Assembly (NCBI GenBank): GCA_030424705.1
Contig: JAUHWJ010000123.1
Span: 1-6,378 of the forward strand
From: Alphaproteobacteria bacterium
GTDB lineage: Bacteria; Pseudomonadota; Alphaproteobacteria; Rhodobacterales; Rhodobacteraceae
Reading direction: 5' to 3'
Length of the DNA stretch: 6,378 nt
The first letter of the stretch is position 1; every line of letters starts with the position of its first letter. Below the pieces are notes generated by a model that had not been told where the DNA came from, did no database searches, and saw only the letters and a list, made by a program, of their open reading frames with translations. The translations under genes were made by a program, and so were the position numbers. Shown in pieces: positions 1-5,580 of the stretch.

Positions 1-1170
1 GAGGCGGCGCTGCTCGCACGGCTCGCCGCCGCGCCGGCGGCGACGCTCTCCGGGCTCGCCCCGGCCGAGCCGGGCTATGCGCGCCTCGTCGCCATGCTCG
101 CCGCCTTGCGCGCGCTGCCGGAGGACGCCTGGGGAGAGACCGCGCCCGGCGGCGCGACGCTCCGCCTCGGCGACCGGGACCCGCGCGTCGCCGCGCTCCG
201 CGCCCGGCTGGTGCGGAAGGGAGACCATGCGGGCGCGGCCCCGGGAGCCGACCCGGAAGTATTCGACGCCGCGCTCGAAACCGATGTGCGCTCCTTTCAG
301 CGCCGGCACGGGCTGAACGACGACGGCGCCGCCGGCCAGCGCACGCTCGACGCGATCAACACGCCGCTGGCGGACCGGATCGGGCAGGTTCTCGTCAGCC
401 TCGAGCGCGCGCGCTGGACGAACCGGGAGCGCGGCCGGCGGCATGTCTATGTCAACCAGGCCGACTTCACGGTGCGGCTGGTTGAGGACGGGGCGACGCT
501 CTTCGAGGAGCGCGTCGTCGTCGGCGCGCGCCGGCACCGGACGCCGGAATTCTCCGACGAGATGGAGCATCTTGTCTTCAACCCGACCTGGCATGTGCCG
601 CGGAGCATCGCCGGGGAGGAGATCCTGCCGCTGCTGCAGGAGGACCCCGAATATCTCGCCAAGAAGAACATGCGCCTCGTCTCCCGCACCGGCGACGACC
701 CGCCCGACCCGGCGATGACGGACTGGTCGCTCTATTCGCGGGCGGACTTCCCCTATGCGATCAAGCAGGCGCCCGGCGCGGGCAATGCGCTCGGCCGGGT
801 GAAGTTCATGTTCCCGAACGCGCATGCGATCTACCTCCACGACACGCCTTCGAAATCGCTCTTCGCGAAGGACGCCCGGGCCTTCAGCCACGGCTGCGTG
901 CGCGTGCAGGACCCGCTTCGCTTCGCCGAGATGCTGCTCGCGCCGCAGATGGAGGACCCGACGGGGCGGATCGCGCGCATCCTCGACACGGGGCGCGAGA
1001 CAGTCGTGCGGCTGGAGACGCCGGTTCCGGTCCATCTCGACTATCGCACCGCGTGGACGGACGAGGCGGGGCTCTGGCAGTTCCGCGACGACGTCTACGG
1101 GCGGGACGGGCGGATCCTTTCCGCGCTCCTCGCCGCCGGGGTCTCGCTCACGCCGGAGGCGGGCGGCTGA
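1..1170 (+). CDS. Murein L,D-transpeptidase, YcbB/LdtD type (5' end cut off by window)
   Basis: The reading frame is open from base 1 to the TGA at 1168-1170, so the gene begins upstream; the ATG at 94 is probably internal. Residues here are numbered from base 1 of the window. Residues 25-45 (PGYARLV...) resemble the end of the YcbB scaffold region. A peptidoglycan-binding domain follows at about 53-120 (LRLGDRDPRV, FQRRHGLNDDG). The catalytic YkuD domain begins near Tyr150. It carries the capping insertion (about 205-260), IYLHDTP with His280 and SHGCVRV with nucleophile Cys299. The C-terminal tail (PVHLDYRTAW...FRDDVYGRD) is typical of the YcbB group. Such enzymes act in the periplasm. They form 3-3 cross-links between meso-diaminopimelate residues of peptidoglycan, and some relatives attach outer-membrane proteins to it. 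The 389 residues seen suggest that roughly 150 are missing at the N-terminus, including the signal or anchor. All catalytic motifs are intact. The exact role within the family is unknown. Confidence 0.93.
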   Translation, partial: EAALLARLAAAPAATLSGLAPAEPGYARLVAMLAALRALPEDAWGETAPGGATLRLGDRDPRVAALRARLVRKGDHAGAAPGADPEVFDAALETDVRSFQRRHGLNDDGAAGQRTLDAINTPLADRIGQVLVSLERARWTNRERGRRHVYVNQADFTVRLVEDGATLFEERVVVGARRHRTPEFSDEMEHLVFNPTWHVPRSIAGEEILPLLQEDPEYLAKKNMRLVSRTGDDPPDPAMTDWSLYSRADFPYAIKQAPGAGNALGRVKFMFPNAHAIYLHDTPSKSLFAKDARAFSHGCVRVQDPLRFAEMLLAPQMEDPTGRIARILDTGRETVVRLETPVPVHLDYRTAWTDEAGLWQFRDDVYGRDGRILSALLAAGVSLTPEAGG

Positions 1171-1245
1171 GGGGCGCTTTCCGCCTTTCCGCCGCCGCGG
1201 GGAGTCGGTAAAGGTTCGGCGACAAGAGCACCCGGGGGCCGCGCA

Positions 1246-1509
1246 ATGAGCGACGAGATCGCGCGAAAAGTCATCGAGATCATCGCCGAGCAGGCCCTGC
1301 TGAAGCCTGAGGAAGTGACGCTCGATTCCTCCCCCGAAGATCTCGGGCTGGATTCGCTCGGCCTTGTCGAGATCGTCTTCGCGATCGAGGAGACGTTCGA
1401 CGTCTCCGTCCCGTTCAACGCCAACGACCCCACGGCCTCCGACTTCGACATTTCCTCCGTCGGCAAGATCGTCGACGCGGTGCGCGCGCTCGCCGGCGAG
1501 CGGGCCTGA
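1246..1509 (+). CDS. Acyl carrier protein, specialised (non-housekeeping) type
   Basis: This 87-residue acidic protein is a stand-alone acyl carrier protein. The motif LGLDSLGLVEI contains Ser37, the expected site of 4'-phosphopantetheine attachment by a holo-ACP synthase. The usual AcpP motif is DSLD; here the second Asp is Gly39. Between helices II and III the loop is longer than in AcpP (VPFNANDPTASDFDISSVG, about residues 51-69). From memory this resembles alphaproteobacterial secondary ACPs rather than AcpP or the VLCFA carrier AcpXL, but I cannot verify this here. The ATG has a G-rich stretch (1234-1238) seven bases upstream and no strong AGGAGG. The 75-base gap after the L,D-transpeptidase shows no convincing promoter, so read-through from upstream is possible. 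The ketosynthase gene starts 5 bases after this stop, which makes it the obvious partner. The ACP call is firm; the acyl chain carried is unknown. Confidence 0.93.
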   Translation: MSDEIARKVIEIIAEQALLKPEEVTLDSSPEDLGLDSLGLVEIVFAIEETFDVSVPFNANDPTASDFDISSVGKIVDAVRALAGERA

Positions 1510-1514
1510 GCCGC

Positions 1515-2726
1515 GTGGCGCGGCGCGTCGCCGTCACCGGGCTCGGGCTCGTTTCCGCGCTCGGGCTCGACAGGGCCGCCCATTTCGCGGGATTGCGCGA
1601 GGGGCGTAACGGGGTTTCCGAACTTCAGATCACGGATGTGGAGCGGCTCAGCGTGCGCATCGGCGCGCAGGCGCGCGCCTATGTCGGCGAGGATCGGTTC
1701 GACCGGCAGGAACTCGCGCTCCTCGACCGCACCACGCAGATGGCGCTGACCGCGGCGGCGGAGGCGATGGCGGAAGCCGGGCTCGCGCTCTCCGAGGAAG
1801 AGGCGCTCAGGGCCGGCGTCGTGATGGGCACGGCGCTGACCGGCATGGAGACGATCGACGGGAATTACCGCGCCGTCTTCCAGGAGGGGAAGAACCGCGT
1901 CCATCCGTTCATCGTGCCGCGGCTGATGACGAGCGCGGGGGCGAGCCAGATCTCCATGCGGCACGGGCTCCGCGGGCCGAGCTGGACGGTGACGACCGCC
2001 TGCTCCTCCTCCAACCACGCGATCGGGCAGGCATTCCAGCTCGTGCGCTCCGGCGCGGCGGACGTGATGCTGGCGGGGGGCGCGGAGGCGCCGCTCGTCT
2101 TCGGCGTGATGAAGGCCTGGGAGGGCCTCCGCGTCATGTCGAAGGACGCGTGCCGCCCGTTCTCCCGCACCCGCAACGGCATGGTGCAGGGCGAGGGCGC
2201 GGCGGTGCTGGTGCTGGAGGAGATGGAGCGGGCGAAGGCGCGCGGCGCGCATATCTGGGGCGAGGTCGCCGGCTTCGGCATGACGGCGGACGCCTCCGAC
2301 ATTGTCACGCCGAGCCAGGACGGCGCGGCGCGGGCGATCCGCGCGGCGCTCTCCGACGCCGGCATGGCGCCGGACGAGGTCGGCTATGTGAACGCCCACG
2401 GCACGGCGACGGCGGCGAACGACAGGACGGAAATCGCCGCGATCCGGGAGGCGCTGGGGCCGGCGGCGGAGCGCGTCTCCGTCTCCTCCACCAAGTCGAT
2501 GCACGGGCACGCCATCGGCGCGGCCGGGGCGCTGGAGGCGGCGGCCGCGCTCCTCGCGCTGTCGGAAGGGGTGATCCCGCCGACGATCAACCATGAAGAG
2601 CCGGACCCGGATTGCGACCTCGACGTGACGCCGAACGCGGCGCGGGAGCGGGCGGTGGGGGCCGCGCTCTCCAACTCCTTCGCCTTCGGCGGGCTGAACG
2701 CGGTGCTGGCCTTCCGCAAGGTCTGA
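1515..2726 (+). CDS. Beta-ketoacyl-ACP synthase, FabF/NodE-like (KAS II family)
   Basis: This 403-residue condensing enzyme carries out decarboxylative Claisen condensation of malonyl-ACP with an acyl primer. The full Cys-His-His set is present: Cys163 in TTACSSSNHAIG, His295 in NAHGTATAANDRTE, and Lys327/His332 in STKSMHGHAIGAAGALE. The C-terminal gating loop reads NSFAFGGLNAVL where FabF has NSFGFGGTN. Length and layout are those of a single KAS monomer, with no polyketide synthase extension. The start is GTG at 1515, chosen because it gives the conserved opening RRVAVTGLGLVSALG and lies 5 bases after the ACP stop. No good Shine-Dalgarno site is visible, so translation is probably coupled to the ACP. 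The CSSSN and SMHGH variants and the pairing with a private ACP suggest a specialised elongation role, as in NodE/NodF or lipid A chain synthesis, rather than the general FabF. That role is inferred. Confidence 0.93.
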   Translation: MARRVAVTGLGLVSALGLDRAAHFAGLREGRNGVSELQITDVERLSVRIGAQARAYVGEDRFDRQELALLDRTTQMALTAAAEAMAEAGLALSEEEALRAGVVMGTALTGMETIDGNYRAVFQEGKNRVHPFIVPRLMTSAGASQISMRHGLRGPSWTVTTACSSSNHAIGQAFQLVRSGAADVMLAGGAEAPLVFGVMKAWEGLRVMSKDACRPFSRTRNGMVQGEGAAVLVLEEMERAKARGAHIWGEVAGFGMTADASDIVTPSQDGAARAIRAALSDAGMAPDEVGYVNAHGTATAANDRTEIAAIREALGPAAERVSVSSTKSMHGHAIGAAGALEAAAALLALSEGVIPPTINHEEPDPDCDLDVTPNAARERAVGAALSNSFAFGGLNAVLAFRKV

Positions 2727-2762
2727 GCCGGCGCGCACACGGCGTGCACGGGGCGCAAGCCC

Positions 2763-2776
2763 TTGAGCTAGATCAC
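2763..2776. promoter_or_regulatory. CRP/FNR-family palindrome in the convergent gap (candidate)
   Basis: The sequence TTGAG-CTAG-ATCAC matches 8 of the 10 defined positions of the FNR consensus TTGAT-N4-ATCAA and has the family core TGA-N6-TCA. It lies 37 bases after the ketosynthase stop and 84 bases past the gap stop, between two converging genes, so no annotated gene starts next to it. A weak -10-like hexamer (GATACG, 2799-2804) sits 32 bp to the right of the site centre, the geometry of a class II activator site reading rightward. A transcript from there would run antisense into the 3' end of the dehydrogenase gene. A chance match is possible. Confidence 0.3.
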
Positions 2777-2802
2777 TTTTCAGCAGATGCCGACGCAGGA
2801 TA

Positions 2803-2826
2803 CGGGCGCCGCTTCCGCGGCGCCCG
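2803..2826. terminator. Perfect 10-bp GC hairpin between convergent genes (candidate bidirectional terminator)
   Basis: Bases 2803-2812 pair perfectly with 2817-2826 around a four-base loop at 2813-2816, all ten pairs being G-C. Read on the - strand, downstream of the gap stop, the loop is GGAA, a GNRA tetraloop closed by C-G. Read on the + strand it is TTCC. The hairpin lies 34 bases beyond the dehydrogenase stop and 77 bases beyond the ketosynthase stop, where a shared terminator or mRNA 3'-end stabiliser would be expected. Neither side has the T-run of a classical intrinsic terminator, so the terminator role is inferred from position and stem strength. Confidence 0.45.
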
Positions 2827-2859
2827 CGCATCCTCAGGAGGGTCGGCGCCCCGCGCCGC

Positions 2860-3861
2860 TCAGAGCAGCTTGCCCATCGCGACGGCGACGTCGCCCATGC
2901 GGTTCGAGAAGCCCCATTCGTTGTCATACCAGGTGAGGATGCGGCAGAGCCCGCCCTTCATCGCCTTGGTCTGGTCGAGATGGAAGATCGAGGACCGGGG
3001 ATCGTGGTTGAAGTCCATCGAGACGTTCGGCTGGTCGGTATAGCCGAGCACGCCCTTCAGCGGCCCGTCCGCCGCCGCGCGGATCGCGGCGTTGATCGCC
3101 TCGACGCTCGCCGGCTTCGTGGTGCGGAACTTGAGGTCCACCACGGAGACGTTCGGCGTCGGCACGCGGATCGCCACGCCGTCGAGCTTGCCGTTGAGAT
3201 CGGGGAGGACGAGGCCGACGGCCTTCGCCGCGCCCGTCGAGGTCGGGATCATGGACATCGCCGCGGCGCGGGCGCGGTAGAGATCCTTGTGCATCGTGTC
3301 GAGCGTCGGCTGGTCGCCGGTATAGGAGTGGATCGTCGTCATGAACCCCTCCTCGATCCCGAACGTGTCGTTCAGGACCTTGGCCACCGGCGCGAGGCAG
3401 TTGGTGGTGCAGGAGGCGTTGGAGATGACGATGTCCTCCGCCGTCAGCTCGTGATGGTTCACGCCGTAGACGACCGTGCGGTCCGCGCCCGTGGCCGGGG
3501 CGGAGACGATGACGCGCTTCGAGCCGTTCTTCAGATGCAGCGCGGCCTTCTCCCGGTCCGTGAAGATGCCGGTGCATTCGAGCGCGATGTCGACATCGCC
3601 CCAGGGCAGGTCCGCCGGATTGCGCTCGGCGGAGACCTTGATCGGCCCGCGGCCGATGTCGATCGTGTCGCCCGCCACCTTCACCTCGAATGGGAAGCGG
3701 CCGTGCACGCTGTCGAAGCGGAGGAGGTGGGCGTTCGTCTCCACCGGGCCGAGATCGTTGATCGCCACGACCTCGATATCGGTGCGCCCGCTTTCCGCGA
3801 TGGCGCGGAGCACGTTCCGCCCGATCCGCCCGAACCCGTTGATCCCCACTTTCACGGCCAT
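2860..3861 (-). CDS. gap: Type I glyceraldehyde-3-phosphate dehydrogenase
   Basis: This complete cytoplasmic enzyme of 333 residues, the usual length, reversibly oxidises glyceraldehyde 3-phosphate with phosphate to 1,3-bisphosphoglycerate in glycolysis and gluconeogenesis. The Rossmann nucleotide-binding motif [10 protein letters not shown] is at 6-15. Asp36 (NDLG) after the second strand favours NAD over NADP. The active-site motif SNASCTTN carries nucleophile Cys151, His178 ([10 protein letters not shown]) is the base, and [12 protein letters not shown] (311-322) contains the conserved Asn314. The ATG at 3859-3861 has AGGAGG (complement of 3867-3872) five bases upstream, which fixes the start and predicts good translation. 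The gene stands alone, convergent with the ketosynthase and divergent from the esterase, without pgk, tkt or fba beside it. Alphaproteobacteria often carry more than one gap gene, so the glycolytic, gluconeogenic or Calvin-cycle assignment stays open. An erythrose-4-phosphate dehydrogenase (Epd) is less likely, given the match to classical GapA motifs. Confidence 0.97.
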   Translation of the reverse strand: MAVKVGINGFGRIGRNVLRAIAESGRTDIEVVAINDLGPVETNAHLLRFDSVHGRFPFEVKVAGDTIDIGRGPIKVSAERNPADLPWGDVDIALECTGIFTDREKAALHLKNGSKRVIVSAPATGADRTVVYGVNHHELTAEDIVISNASCTTNCLAPVAKVLNDTFGIEEGFMTTIHSYTGDQPTLDTMHKDLYRARAAAMSMIPTSTGAAKAVGLVLPDLNGKLDGVAIRVPTPNVSVVDLKFRTTKPASVEAINAAIRAAADGPLKGVLGYTDQPNVSMDFNHDPRSSIFHLDQTKAMKGGLCRILTWYDNEWGFSNRMGDVAVAMGKLL

Positions 3862-3904
3862 GCGCGCCTCCTCACGATTCCTGCGGCTTCTTTCCGTCGC
3901 GCGC

Positions 3905-3967
3905 GGCCATACGGCGCGGGGCGGAAAAATTCAATGCGACGGAGGGGCGAAGCGGGGCCGTATGGCC
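3905..3967. repeat. 11-bp perfect inverted repeat made of two GCCRTAYGGC dyads (candidate operator pair)
   Basis: Bases 3905-3915 (GGCCATACGGC) and 3957-3967 (GCCGTATGGCC) are exact reverse complements separated by 41 bases. Within each arm the ten bases 3906-3915 and 3957-3966 form a near-palindrome of the pattern GCCRTAYGGC, with only the fourth and seventh positions breaking symmetry. The dyad centres are 51 bp apart, close to five turns of B-DNA, so two bound dimers would lie on nearly the same face. The repeat occupies the divergent gap between gap and the esterase. One arm covers the candidate -10 element of gap, and the other ends 36 bases before the esterase ATG. Paired operator sites for one regulator are the simplest reading. 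A cruciform or an unrelated symmetry of two outward -10 regions cannot be excluded. Confidence 0.5.
3906..3934 (-). promoter_or_regulatory. Candidate sigma70-type promoter for gap
   Basis: On the - strand, TTGAAT (complement of 3929-3934; 4 of 6 to TTGACA) is followed after exactly 17 bp by TATGGC (complement of 3906-3911; 3 of 6 to TATAAT). Transcription would start near 3899, giving a leader of about 40 bases before the gap ATG at 3861. The -35 lies in the only A/T-rich stretch of the gap (3925-3935). The -10 coincides with one arm of the inverted repeat, where a bound repressor would block RNA polymerase. The hexamers are weak, so the call rests mainly on spacing and position. Confidence 0.3.
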
Positions 3968-4003
3968 TATCTCGACCTTCACGGGGGAGGAAAAGGAGAC
4001 ATC

Positions 4004-4903
4004 ATGCGCGTCATCGCCGCCCTTCTCATCGCGCTATGCGCGCTTCCCGCCGCCGCCTTCGAGAGCCGCCGCATCACCATCGAGCATGACGGACGGAGCC
4101 GGACGGCGCTGATCGACGCGCGGGCGGATGCGCGGAACGCGCCGGTGCTGATCGGGCTGCATGGCGGGCTCGCCGGGCCGATGTCCGTCCGGCGCCGGGC
4201 GCAGGTCTCGCTCGCGGCGGAGGGCTGGGTGGTGCTCTGGCCCTATGCGGTGGAGGAGGGCGACTGGAACGACGGGCGGCGGGACGATGACGGGCGGCTC
4301 TTCGACGAGGCGGACGATGTGGGCTTCCTCCGCGCGCTCGTCGCGCGGCTGGCGGAGGCGGGGGTCGCGGACCCTTCCCGCGTCTATGTGGCCGGCCCCT
4401 CGCTCGGCGGCACCATGGCGCTGAAGCTGCTCTGCGACGCGCCCGACCTCGTCGCCGGCGCAGCGGTCGCCATCGCGAGCCTGCCGGTGGGCGCGGACTG
4501 CGCCGGGGGCCCGCCGCGCCCCGTCCTCCTCCTCCACGGCACGGCGGACCGGATCATGCCGGAGGATGGCGGGCGGATCGGCGGCTGGAGCCCGCTGGTG
4601 CGGGAGCGGGGGGACGTGCGGCCCGTCTCCGAGACGATGGAGATCCTCGCCGCGCGGAACGGCTGCGCCGGCTACGAGGAGCGCGCCCTGCCCGACCGCG
4701 CGGCGGATGACGGCTCGACCGTGCGGCTCCGCGCCTATGAGGGCTGCGCGGCGCCGCTGCTGCATTACATCGTGGAGGGCGGTGGCCATGCCTGGCCGGG
4801 CTCGCGCTCCTCGCGGCTCGAAGGGATTGTCGGCTCGACGAACCGGGACATTTCCGCGACGGAGGAGATCGAGCGGTTCTTCCGGGCGTTGGCGGAGGGG
4901 TGA
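4004..4903 (+). CDS. Secreted serine esterase, LpqC / PHB-depolymerase family
   Basis: This 299-residue alpha/beta hydrolase is probably exported. Residues 1-18 (MRVIAALLIALCALPAAA) form a Sec signal peptide with likely signal peptidase I cleavage after Ala18; the residues before Cys12 (I-A-L) do not make a lipobox. The fold motifs follow in order: LHGG, the oxyanion-hole region, near 50; nucleophile Ser133 in AGPSLGGTMAL; Asp182 in LLLHGTADRIMP; and His262 in GGGHAWPGS. Four cysteines in the mature part (LLCDAP, GADCAGG, NGCAGY, EGCAAP) fit the disulfides usual in this family. Members cleave short-chain PHB, feruloyl or acetyl esters; the substrate cannot be told here. The ATG at 4004 is chosen because the signal peptide starts there and AGGAGA (3994-3999) lies four bases upstream. 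The frame is open further upstream, but that part runs opposite gap. The gene is divergent from gap and may share regulation through the inverted repeat. Confidence 0.88.
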   Translation: MRVIAALLIALCALPAAAFESRRITIEHDGRSRTALIDARADARNAPVLIGLHGGLAGPMSVRRRAQVSLAAEGWVVLWPYAVEEGDWNDGRRDDDGRLFDEADDVGFLRALVARLAEAGVADPSRVYVAGPSLGGTMALKLLCDAPDLVAGAAVAIASLPVGADCAGGPPRPVLLLHGTADRIMPEDGGRIGGWSPLVRERGDVRPVSETMEILAARNGCAGYEERALPDRAADDGSTVRLRAYEGCAAPLLHYIVEGGGHAWPGSRSSRLEGIVGSTNRDISATEEIERFFRALAEG

Positions 4904-4914
4904 TCAGCCGCTCG

Positions 4915-5508
4915 CTACTCGATCCTCGCAAACGTTGAGGCCTGCCAGTAGATCGTGAACTCGTCCTGCGCCTCAAGCCCATGCTCCCGAAGGCTCTCTT
5001 CCGCCTCGGCCGGCGATGCGGCGCCGAAGAAAAGGACATAGTGGGTTCCCGGCGCGCTCAGGGGGACGAGAAACTCGAAGACGCGGGTCTGCCCGGGCAG
5101 GATCGTCGAACTCGGCCCTTCGGCGAGAGGCGTTCCGTAGCCGACGGTCACCGGCTGTGCGTAGACGAGCGCGCCGTCACTCCCGACGCGGACGCGGCTG
5201 ACCGTCACGCCGCTCTTCGCCCATTCGATCAGCTCTGTGCGATCGCCCACGTTCTCGGCCGAGACCTCGACCCGCGCGAACCGCGTGGCCGCCCCGTCCT
5301 CCGCCAGCGTCGAAACCCGCATGGTCAGGTTGAGGATTCCCCGCTCGCGAAGATCCCGGCGGATCTGCTCCAGTTCCGCTCGCCCGCGCTCGATTTCCTC
5401 AAGCATCTCGAAGCGGTAGAGGGTCCAGCCGCCTCCGACGACCACCGCTGCGGCGACGACGAGCGCCTGCACGCCCGTCGCGATCCTGTTGAACCGTTCG
5501 TAGCCCAT
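4915..5508 (-). CDS. Single-pass membrane protein with extracytoplasmic domain, function unknown
   Basis: I do not recognise a named family for this 197-residue protein. One hydrophobic segment (about 12-31, ending GGGWTLYRF) follows a short N-terminus with Arg5 and Arg8. The positive-inside rule therefore puts the rest in the periplasm. Residues 34-56 are rich in Glu, Arg and Leu and look like a short helical or coiled-coil stalk. The remainder (about 58-197) is predicted by eye to be beta-rich (LTMRVSTLAED, FARVEVSAENVGDRT, TRVFEFLVPL, THYVLFFGA) and may be an immunoglobulin-like sandwich. There are no cysteines and no catalytic motif. GC is about 68% by count, slightly below its neighbours. 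The start has only a weak upstream GGA. It lies 72 bases downstream of the acyl-CoA synthetase on the same strand and may be co-transcribed. Its stop is 11 bases from the esterase stop, tail to tail. The coding frame is convincing; function is unknown. Confidence 0.75.
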   Translation of the reverse strand: MGYERFNRIATGVQALVVAAAVVVGGGWTLYRFEMLEEIERGRAELEQIRRDLRERGILNLTMRVSTLAEDGAATRFARVEVSAENVGDRTELIEWAKSGVTVSRVRVGSDGALVYAQPVTVGYGTPLAEGPSSTILPGQTRVFEFLVPLSAPGTHYVLFFGAASPAEAEESLREHGLEAQDEFTIYWQASTFARIE

Positions 5509-5580
5509 GCCGAAGCCGTCCGCAGCGCCCGGAGTCCAGCCTCGGGCCGGGTTCAGAATAGCTGCAATGGGCCGACCAGC

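Noticed and set aside
94..1170. Taking the ATG at 94 as the true start of the L,D-transpeptidase
   Set aside because: The frame is open and family-like upstream to base 1, and a start at 94 would lack the signal or anchor and most of the scaffold domain.
1162..1196. Possible nested hairpin after the L,D-transpeptidase stop (GGCGGC pairing with GCCGCC)
   Set aside because: The stem is short, imperfect and overlaps the end of the coding region. Such pairings are frequent in GC-rich DNA and there is no T-run.
1095..2927. A 610-codon open frame on the - strand, opposite the ACP and ketosynthase genes
   Set aside because: It is an antisense shadow typical of about 70% GC DNA: Arg-, Ala-, Pro- and Gly-rich, low complexity and without a known domain. 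The opposite strand holds two well-supported enzymes with intact catalytic motifs.
2787..2936. Small + strand open frame (about 49 residues) after the CRP/FNR-like site
   Set aside because: Its second half is antisense to gap, its composition is Arg/Pro-rich, and it has no convincing ribosome binding site.
3476..4003. N-terminal extension of the esterase frame upstream of 4004
   Set aside because: The frame is open, but it runs opposite gap. The ATG at 4004 has a ribosome binding site and begins a clean signal peptide.
2980..4089. A 369-codon + strand open frame opposite gap
   Set aside because: The translation is His/Arg/Asp-rich shadow sequence with no motif, and the opposite strand encodes an unmistakable dehydrogenase.
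5509..5580. Possible promoter or terminator between the acyl-CoA synthetase and the membrane-protein gene
   Set aside because: A TATTCT hexamer is present on the - strand, but no -35 is properly spaced. The only pairing is a 5-bp stem with a large loop.
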